Positions 56,030 through 64,000 of a stretch of 64,000 nucleotides of DNA are shown here, in pieces (position 1 is the first letter of the stretch; each line of letters starts with the position of its first letter). The notes beneath the pieces were generated by a model that worked only from the letters and a program-made list of their open reading frames with translations, had not been told where the DNA came from and did not search any database. A program made the position numbers and the translations under genes. The stretch comes from Astragalus membranaceus (Eukaryota; Streptophyta; Magnoliopsida; Fabales; Fabaceae). The stretch spans positions 65,764,834-65,828,833 of the forward strand of contig CM076849.1 in NCBI GenBank assembly GCA_039519185.1, given 5' to 3'.

Positions 56030-58860
56030 TTATGGGGTATCTCCGGTCAGTGGATTGGTAGTCGTGATATTTCGGATCACTGTCCTATTTGGCTTCTTCG
56101 TTCTATCAAGGATTGAGGCCCAAAGCCGTTTCGAGTATTTAATGCTTGGTTTGACCATGATGATTTCTTACCATTTGTTAAGGAGTGCTGGGGGAGTTCA
56201 GGATTTCGGGCAAAAAAGTTTTTGTAGTCAAAGAGAAATTAAAGATGCTTAAGGAGAAGTTGAGAAGTTGGAACAGAGAAGTATTTGGGAAACTAGATTT
56301 GAATTTTGAAGGGTTGGTAAGAGATATGAATGCATTGGATCTTGTTCTTAGTGAAGGGCGAAATAATGATGTGGTTTTACATAGAAAGAAAATCTCCGCT
56401 TATTTTTGGAAACAGCTTCACTACAAAGAGACAATGTTACATCAAAAATCCAGAGCTACGTGGATTAAGGAAGGGGACATGAATTCTAAATTCTCCCATT
56501 CCTTAATGAAGTATAAAAGAAGGAGATGTAATATAGTGGTTGTTAGAGATAATGGAGAGATGGTGGAGGAGGTGGAAGAGGTTAAATCTACTGTCATGAA
56601 GCATTTTATGGATTGTTTTGCAGAGCCGAATCTCTCTCGGCCTACTCTTGATGGCCTTTCTTTCAAACAATTGACTGGATTGGATGCTAATTTTTTGATT
56701 GAACCTTTTACGAAAGATGAGATTAAGACGGAGATTTGGAGGTGTGATGGTGATAAAAGTCCGGGACTAGATGGATTTAATCTTAAATTCATCAAGTTGT
56801 CTTGGGACTTGTTGAAACAACATGTGGTTGATTTCCTTAATGAATTTCATGAGAATGCTTTTCTTCCTAAAGCTATTGTGGCATCGTTCATTGCCCTTAT
56901 TCCTAAAAAGGATAACCCCCAAGGCTTGGGTGACTTCCGTCCGATTTGCTTGATTGGTAGTCTCCACAAGATTTTGTCAAAGGTGTTAGCTAGTAGGGTG
57001 AAGAGGGTGCTTCCTTCGATCATCTGTAAATGTCAGCCAGCTTTTTTGGGTGGTAGGCAAATCTTGGATGGAGTAGTGGTGGTAAATGAGATTGTTGATT
57101 ATGCTAAGAGATCGAAGGAAGAATGTCTATTGTTTAAGGTTGACTTCGAAAAGGCATATGATTCTATTTCATGGGATTTTTTGTTATATATGTTGAATAG
57201 GATGGGATTTCCTTGGATGGATTAATTGGATGAAGGCGTGTATTTGCTCTAGCACTACATCAGTGATAGTGAATGGCAGCCCAACTGGTGACTTCAAAAT
57301 TCAAAGAGGTTTGAGACAGATCCTTTATCCTCTTTTTTATTCTTATTGTTTCCGAAGGATTGACGGCATTGGTGAATAGAGCGGTGGAGATGGGTTCATT
57401 CCAGAGCTTTTCTATCAGTGATACTTTGAGCTTTCCTATTATGCAGTTTGCCGATGACACAATGTTGATGGGGAGAGCATCTTGGGATAATCTTTGGTCT
57501 ATCAAATCTATCTTAAGAGGGTTCGAATTGGTGTCGGGGCTGAAAGTCAACTTCCATAAGAGCAAGCTCATTGATGTAAATATTTCGGAGGCTTTTTTTA
57601 GATATCGCTTCTACTTTACTTCATTGTAGAACCGAATCTATTCCGTTTAAATTTTTGGGGATTCCGGTGGGGGGCTAATTCGAGGAGGGCTTCAACTTGG
57701 AAACCGATCATTGACATGCTTCGGAAGAGATTATCGTCATGGAAAGGGTGCATGCTATCTATTGGAGGGCGGGTCACTCTCATCAATTCGGTATTGAATA
57801 ACATTCTTTTTACAAAGCTCTGAAGGGGATTATCAATGTTATGATTAAAATTCAAAGGGATTTTTTGTGGGGTATCAATGATGGAGAAAAAGGCATGTAT
57901 TGGATAGCTTGGGAGAAGATTTGTAAACCAAAGGAGGGCGGGCTCGGCATCAAAAACTTAGATTTATTCAATGTGGCTTTGTTATCTAAATGGAAGTGGA
58001 GTAGTTTGATGGATGAGGATGCTTCATGGAAGGGTCTATTAAAGCATAGGTATGGCGAATTTGCATCTATTTTTTTATAGGGCTCTCAAATTGCTAGCTC
58101 TTAATAGGGGTCTAAAGGGGTCCATATGGTGAAGGGATCTGATTTCTTTAGATTCACATGAACCTGATGGTGGTTTTAGTTCTTGCATTAGAAGAAAGCC
58201 GGGAAATGGCAGAGTTGTTACTTTTTGGAAGGACCATTGGCTAGGACACGCTCCGCTTTTCACAGTGTATCCGAATTTGTGTGCTGGTTGTAATCATCAG
58301 TCTGTTACTGTGGCGGATGTTGGTGAGTGGATAGGTAAGCATTGGCACCGGAAAATGCCTTGGGGGGCTCACGGATCGCAGGCAGAAACGGTGGAGACTG
58401 CAAAGTTGCCTACACTCCTGCAGGATTTTTCGCCAGCAAAGGAGTTGATGGACGGGTGGCTGTGGATATTGGATTCTTCAAAATTGTTCACGGTTAAGTC
58501 TTGCTACAATTGGTTGATCAATTTCAATAATAATGAGGAGCTGGTTGATGAGTTAAATATATTGTATGAGTCCCTTTGGAGGTGTGCGGTACCATCAAAA
58601 GTATCCATTTTTGGTTGGCGTTTGGTTCGCAATTCTTTGCCCACTTGCGGTCTTCTCCTTCATCGTAATGTCATAACAAGTGCAGTTGATGCGATTTATC
58701 CCTTTTGTAGGTTGCATTGTGAAGAAATTTGAGGCACCCAACATTTTGTTTCAGCACTTTCATTGGTTGGGTAAGTTTGTAAAAGGGAGAAAATCAAAGA
58801 AAATAAAACATTTGATTTGGTTGACAACGTGTTGGTGTCTATGGTTAGCTCGGAATGATC
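56030..58860 (+). pseudogene. LINE ORF2 remnant: endonuclease end, reverse transcriptase, zf-RVT
   Basis: Starts with the end of the endonuclease (SRDISDHCPIWLLRS, then PKPFRVFNAWFDHDDFLPFV), then RT with DKSPGLDGFN, FRPICLIGS and KAYDSISW (56185-57225). After frame changes come FADDTML (57450), GKVSW-type thumb sequence (57841-58080) and zf-RVT (PSKVSIFGWRLVRNSLPT, 58590-58640). The region normally reading RQGDPLSP is damaged (RQILYPLF near 57315). Several frameshifts and stops rule out activity. The last coding trace, WLARNDLIF near 58855, is cut by the Mutator-like element. Confidence 0.88.
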
Positions 58861-58870
58861 TTATTTTCAA

Positions 58871-59851
58871 GAGTAAAGGCCCAAATTGGTCCTTGACAAA
58901 TTTTTTGTGAGACAAATTCGTCCCTCACAATTTTTTCGGGACACATTGGTCCCTGACAATTCCAAAACGGGACACGTTAGTCCCTCCATCCATTTTGACG
59001 TTACCAGCACAGTAAACGTGGCCTACGTGGCACGTTAAGTGCCACGTGTCACGTTAACTGCCACGTTTATTTTGGGACAAATAAGTCCCTGACTTTACAA
59101 ATTTGAAAATGGGACAAATCAGTCCCTGACTTTTTTGAAAAGGGGACAAATCACCCCTCCCCCCTCCGTTCCACTGTTCACCCCCCTCCCCCCTCCGTTC
59201 CACCAACTGTTCCTCTTCCTCCCCCCTCCCCCCTCCGTTCCACTGTTCACCCCTCCCCCCACCGTGAACCCCTCCCCCCAGATCTGGAATTCATCTCTCT
59301 CTCCTCACCGCCTCTCGTAGATCTCGCTCTCCCCTCTCACCACCGTAAGCCATCACTTACCAAACCCTCACCTTAGGAACGAAAGGGATAGAAGAGAGGA
59401 GGAGAAGAAGAGAGGAGGGAGAGCGACGAGAGAGAGAACGGCGAGAGAGGGAACGACGAGATGTGAAGAGAGAGAGGGAGGAGGATCGGTGAGGGGAGAA
59501 CGAACCAGAGAGGGGGGCTGTGAGAGAGAGAGCTGTGAGAGAGGAGGATCGGTGAGGGGGGAGGGGTGGTGGGGATTTGGAGGTAGAAGACGATGAATAG
59601 TAACAGAGGACTGATTCGTCTCTTTTTTAAATTGTCAGTGACCGATTCGTCCCTTTTTTTAAATCTAACGTGACACGTGGCACTTAACGTGCCACGTAGG
59701 ACACGTTTACTGTGCTGGTAACGTCAAAATGGATGGAGGGACTAACGTGTCCCGTTTTGGAATTGTCAGGGACCAATGTGTCCCGAAAAAATTGTGAGGG
59801 ACGAATTTGTCCCACAAAAAATTTGTCAAGGACCAATTTGGGCCTTTACTC
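58871..59851. mobile_element. Mutator-like non-autonomous element with long inverted repeats
   Basis: Terminal inverted repeats of about 187 bp begin GAGTAAAGGCCCAAATTGG and lie at 58871-59057 and 59665-59851. A 9-bp direct repeat TATTTTCAA flanks them (58862-58870 and 59852-59860), the duplication length of Mutator elements. The repeats are themselves made of GGGAC...GTCCCT words. The interior holds a C-rich tandem stretch (59151-59280, CCCCCCTCCGTTCCACTGTTC) and a GA/GCGAGAG-rich stretch (59390-59560), with no transposase. Confidence 0.9.
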
Positions 59852-60084
59852 TATTTTCAATAAGGAGGAGGCAAGTATTGAATCCACTATTTTGCGCATC
59901 AAAAGTCTTTCGTGGAATTGACTTGTTTATAGAGTCGGTTGTAATTCTAATTTCATTATTTCCACATGGTAGAATAATCCACTTCATTGTCTAAACAATT
60001 TGTAATTTTGTTGTTTCGGCTTAAGCACCCCTAGTGCTCCGTTTAATGAAGTGTTGCTTATCTAAAAAAAGAATGTTTAAGGAA

Positions 60085-61366
60085 CAGATTAAAACAAACC
60101 TACAAATTTCTATATGTTTGTTTTCTTCCCCAAAAAAATAAAGAGTATTTTTTGAAGGAAAGGAAATAGATCGCTTGTTAAGTACTTGTGGGATCCTACG
60201 GACACCAAACTCTCCCATATTTCAGTGCATGAGTACATCATATGTTGGGGACATATATTTTATACTCATGGAAGTCAAAATGTCGTCCACGTCATAATTA
60301 CAATTCAATCATTATATAAGTTTAATGTTTTATCATCGTAACAAAATATAAGTAAAATAAATTATTTTGTTAATTACTAAAATAATTAGTTATTCGCATT
60401 TATTATTATTAAAGTCATTTAAAAATTTAAAACTCTTGAGGGACAGTTTTGTTATCCATTGTGATCCTACCCAGCTCGAGAGATTAGTCTATGCAGTTGC
60501 ATGTAGAGATACCCAATTTACACCCAAAAAAGTCATTTAAAAATTCAATTTTACTACCTAAAATATCCTGTATATGTTACAATTTGCTATGAACTTCTAA
60601 ATACTTTGAAAATTGTAAGATATAATGAAAGAAAAATGCAAAACTTGATGAAAAATGTTATATTTCAAGTTGTTTAAAAAACTTGTGTTGTAGAAAGTTA
60701 AAAAAACCAGTATCTTCTTTAAATCTTAAAAATGAAGGCAAAATCATAAAAAACATAAAATGACATTAAAATAAGATGAAGAATGTGCAAATGAGAGAGG
60801 AAGAAGATATAATTAAAGTGAATCCAAGGATGTTGCAACCACAGCGACCACGACCCCGTTGCCGCCCCACGCAGCCGCCACCACGCCCTAAAAAATTTAG
60901 GTTGCAGAAAGTTAAAAAAAAGTCCGTAACTTTTTCAAATCTTATAAATGAAGTAAAAATCAGAAAAATAAAATGGGATAAAGATAAGATGTAGGGAAAT
61001 GCAAATTAGACATTTGCGAAAAAATAATTTATACAAAGGCTAATCTTATAAAATGTTTTGATTAATTGTTTGTGTTTGATTAACAACAAAATCTAATGTT
61101 TTCCCGTTGGAACTCAAAAGCAAAATAGAAAAATAATTTTTTTGACAACATCTAGTGTTTTCTTATCTAGACCCAAAAAATAAAATATTCATTCAAAAAA
61201 TGTAAAAACATTCAAGAAAGAAAAATATAAAAAATGATTATACCGAGTACATGTTACATTTATCCGTAAGAAATTAAAAGTAATGAAAATACTTTCTTTG
61301 TAATGGAAAAAAAAAAATAGCAAAGAATAAAATAGAGAGTTTAGTAGTGAAAGTAGAAGTACGTAG
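60085..61366. other. AT-rich intergenic DNA with a 100-bp duplication
   Basis: No gene supported. Two related stretches, about 60683-60785 and 60896-60992, share GTTG(T/C)AGAAAGTTAAAAAAA and a following AAATCTTA(A/T)AAATGAAG. The 72-codon frame at 60776-60994 spans one copy and is low-complexity. Confidence 0.6.
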
Positions 61367-61375
61367 ATTAATTAA

Positions 61376-61691
61376 GGCTAAAGTGCTCCCGAGGTCCCTT
61401 ATCTTTATTTAAAGTAACGAATTAGTCCTTTATGTTTTTTTTGTCCCAAATAAGTCTTTTATCTTTCAAATTTTTGACACATAAATCCTTTTCCGTTAAC
61501 AGTGCTGATTTATGTGTCAAAAGAAAGGATTTATGTGTTAAAAATTTGAAACATAAAGGACTGATTTGGGACAGAAAAGGATTTATGTGTCAAAAATTTA
61601 AAACATAAAGGACTGATTAGGGACAAAAAAAAGATAAAGGACCAAATCGTTACTTCAAATAAATATAAGGGACCCCGAGAGCACTTTAGCC
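61376..61691. mobile_element. Mutator-type MITE
   Basis: 316 bp with inverted ends GGCTAAAGTGCTC(C/T)CG(A/G)GGTC of at least 70 bp and a 9-bp flanking duplication ATTAATTAA (61367-61375 and 61692-61700). The middle contains repeats of GGATTTATGTGT and ACATAAAGGACTGATT. The GTCCTTTATG and GGGACA words resemble those of the element at 58871, so the two may be distant relatives. Confidence 0.9.
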
Positions 61692-61799
61692 ATTAATTAA
61701 ATACAGTGCAAAATGATTAGTTAGAAGTTAGAACATGTTGCAATAACACATTCGTATGATAATCGTAAAGATATTTATGAAGTCATAATACAAAAATAG

Positions 61800-62990
61800 T
61801 TATTTCAGTAATGTGTAATTGTTTCCCGTCGAGTCGATAAATATAAAAAGAATTTATAAATCAAGAGAGTCGATAAAAAATATAGAATAATAAAAAAGAG
61901 ATTATATTATCGCGGTAACAAATGGTATTTTTCAGTTGGAATTGCTTACCGCAATGAATTTGTAACAATAACAAAACATATTCACTTATATAACACAAAG
62001 ATATTATAAAGAAAAAAATTAGTTATATCAATAATGTGTAATTGTTTCCCGTTGAGACTCAAAAGTAAAATAATCATTTATAAAAAATAAACATATTTGT
62101 GTAAATAAAGTTATATTCTGACAACATGTAATTTCCCCATAAGGAAATTTAACAACAACATCTAAAGTTTTCCCGTTGGAACTCAACGACAAAATATAAA
62201 AAGAATTTATAAATTAAGAGAGTCGATAATATTATACAATAATAAAAAATTATAGCGGTTTTAAATGATATTTTTCCATTGAAATTGCTTAAGTGCAATG
62301 AATTTGTAACAACAACAGAACATGTTCATTTATATAGAACATGTTCATTTATATAAAACAAAGACATTATAAAGAAAAAATATAAAAAATAATTATAATG
62401 GTAACAAAAATTATATAAACAGAAAGTTTTAAGTGAGAAACATTTATTTATGAATGACGAAAAATAGTAAATCTAAATTAGTATAAAAAGATTTTATAAA
62501 TTAAGAGAGTCGAAAAAATTATACAATAATAAAAAATATAGCGGATATAAAAATTATAAGATAAGAGATCAAATAAGCGATCAAATTATAGCGCTAACAA
62601 ACGATATTTTCCCGTTGGAATTGCTTAACAGCAATTTATTTGTAACAACAACAACAACAACAGAACATATTCATTGATATAAAACAAAGATATTATAAAG
62701 AAAAAATATAAAATATAATTATAATGGTAACACAAATTATAAAAGAAGAAAGATTTGAGTAAGAATTTATTGATTTTTTATTTAACACATAGAAACATTT
62801 ATTTATAAATGAGGAAAAAATAGTAAATCTAAATCTGAAATATAAAACAAAGATATTATAAAGACAAAATATAAAAGAAAACTATAATGGTCGCAAAAAT
62901 TATAAAAGATGAAAGTTTTGAGTGAGAAACATTTATTTAAGAATGAGGACTAAATAGTAAATCTAAATTAGTAAATAGAGAGACATGAAA
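61800..62990. repeat. Degenerate AT-rich tandem array
   Basis: Three diverged units begin with a TTATAAATTAAGAGAGTCGA-like sequence near 61851, 62204 and 62491 (spacing 353 and 287). Shared segments are CCCGTTGGAATTGCTTA, GCAATGAATTTGTAACAAC, AACAAAGATATTATAAAG and GAGAAACATTTATTTA. The CCCGTTGGAACTC word also occurs once upstream at 61103, so the array may once have been larger. Confidence 0.7.
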
Positions 62991-63004
62991 GTGTGAATGA
63001 TATA

Positions 63005-63163
63005 GAGAGAGAGAGGGAAATTAAAATTTTGAGGAGATAAGGGAAAAGAAAGAAAGAAAAGAGAGAGGAGAGGAGAGAGGGAACCTTGGAGAGAGAGAGA
63101 GAGAGAGAGAGATCTAGAGAGAGAGAGAGAGGAGAGAGAGAGGATACAAATAAAGAAATGAGA

Positions 63164-63229
<66 letters not shown>
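63005..63229. repeat. (GA)n microsatellite cluster
   Basis: Several GA runs, the longest at about 63169-63229. The overlapping minus-strand Ser/Leu frame is a product of the repeat. Confidence 0.95.
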
Positions 63230-63236
<7 letters not shown>

Positions 63237-63600
63237 ATAAAAGAGAATAAAAAGAAAATGTTGGAGAAAGTGAAAAGTTGTTTTTGTCTTTTAGTGAGTG
63301 ATTTACATTTTTATCCTCAATTATTATAGATGTCAGTTTTTCCAAATGAATTTATTGGTAATTTTGGTAGAGTACTAGTTGTATAAATTTATATTAGATA
63401 TTAGATAAAACATAAATATTTAACTTGAAAACTCTAACTTTTCATATTTCCTAGTCTTAAATATGTCCTTTCAACGAAACATACTTATTGTATTCTGTCG
63501 TTAAATAAGAAAAAGAAAATTAGTTTTTGCTTCAGTTTAAATTAGATAAGCCAAATTTTATGTATACATTGTTGCAGATATAGCATATGGTTAGAATAAT

Positions 63601-64000
63601 CACTACTAAAAAAATCGTTTTTAGAGAGGGAATTTTGAGACGGATAAATATCCCTCACTATTAATGACAGATTTAGCTACCAAAAATATGATTCACGTTT
63701 GTGACGAATTTTATGACGAAAAATACTCATCCCTATTTTTTTCGTAGCAAAATCTGTCACAACGAAAATGAAACTTTTTTAAAAGCAAACTTTGAGACGC
63801 AAAAATAACCTTCCATAATATCTCGTAGCAAAATCCCTCAGAGTTATGCAATGTTTTTTAGAGATGGATTTCTGTTTCCATCTCTAAATGATCCCTCACT
63901 AAATCCCTTTCAAATACAAGTTTGTTTTGGAAAAAAATTTGCTCCCACCACTTGCATTTCTATCACACGAGTTCCCTTCCTTCTAAACACAATCCAAAAT
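63601..64000. mobile_element. Terminus of a CACTA-type element, continuing past the window
   Basis: Begins CACTACTAAAAAAATCG after AAT (63598-63600, a possible 3-bp duplication). Subterminal words such as TTTTGAGACG, CGTAGCAAAAT and CCCTCA recur in both orientations. A perfect 11-bp stem, TTTAGAGATGG with CCATCTCTAAA, lies at 63857-63888. No transposase is in the window. Confidence 0.75.

Larger units (their letters stand above)
56015..60084 (+). mobile_element. 5'-truncated plant L1-type LINE with 15-bp target duplications
   Basis: AGAATGTTTAAGGAA occurs at 56015-56029 and again at 60070-60084. Between them lies a LINE that begins inside the endonuclease domain and ends with an A run (60064-60070), as expected for target-primed reverse transcription that stopped early. 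It is interrupted at 58871-59851 by a Mutator-like element. No internal promoter or ORF1 remains. Confidence 0.9.

Noticed and set aside
59135..59320. Proline-rich ORF in the Mutator-like element
   Set aside because: It comes from C-rich tandem repeats inside a non-autonomous element, with no splice or start context.
60776..60994. 72-codon Lys/Arg/Pro-rich ORF
   Set aside because: It spans a degenerate 100-bp duplication, is low-complexity and has no homologous motif.

Overview
This is nuclear DNA from a flowering plant, almost certainly a eudicot, in a repeat-dense and probably heterochromatic or pericentromeric setting. The evidence is plant-lineage Ty3/gypsy elements (Athila, Tekay and Tat), plant L1-type LINEs, and CACTA, hAT and Mutator-like DNA elements. 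I see no complete host gene, tRNA or rRNA. The only possible gene is a minus-strand, multi-exon AT-hook gene running off the left edge (1-2520).

Layout. (1) 1-2520: AT-hook gene with a TA microsatellite. (2) 2546-13491: young, structurally intact Athila element (TSD GGTGG, 1781-codon gag-pol) whose 5' LTR is split by an antisense solo LTR (3227-4515, TSD CCTGG). (3) 13606-14756: non-autonomous hAT element (8-bp TSD). (4) 15399-55561: probably one old minus-strand Tat-lineage element. It has an LTR at each end, broken gag-pol at 48.7-54.2 kb with a piece at 38.5-38.96 kb, and an antisense extra ORF at 16.3-18.7 kb. It has been inflated to about 40 kb by insertions. These are a minus-strand LINE (19.2-34.3 kb) holding a complete Tekay element (25238-34021, TSD ACCGA) and a Tekay LTR piece; a rearranged Athila-type element (34300-38478); a non-autonomous Athila-type element (38956-48688) holding two Tekay solo LTRs (39047-41752, TSD GTATT; 44937-47056, TSD GCAAG); and a CACTA fragment (54391-55412). 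(5) 56030-60069: 5'-truncated LINE with 15-bp TSDs, interrupted by a Mutator-like element (58871-59851, 9-bp TSD). (6) 60085-64000: AT-rich DNA with a Mutator-type MITE, a degenerate tandem array, GA microsatellites and the start of another CACTA element at 63601.

How the parts relate. The two long intact ORFs (Athila 5537-10882, Tekay 27475-31866) could supply gag and pol. The non-autonomous Athila-type elements keep LTRs, a tRNA-Asp-type primer site or polypurine tract, and a conserved double stem-loop just after the main ORF, so they could be mobilised in trans by Athila proteins. The Tekay polyprotein looks intact but lacks one residue in its RNase H active-site motif.

Most unusual signals: the tandem stem-loop pair with compensatory changes in three Athila-type elements (10898-10945, 43880-43929, 35221-35267); CpG-rich, often palindromic words arrayed in the LTRs of unrelated retrotransposon lineages; and Tekay LTRs built as a conserved scaffold carrying a different tandem-repeat cassette in each copy, bracketed by splice-site-like signals.
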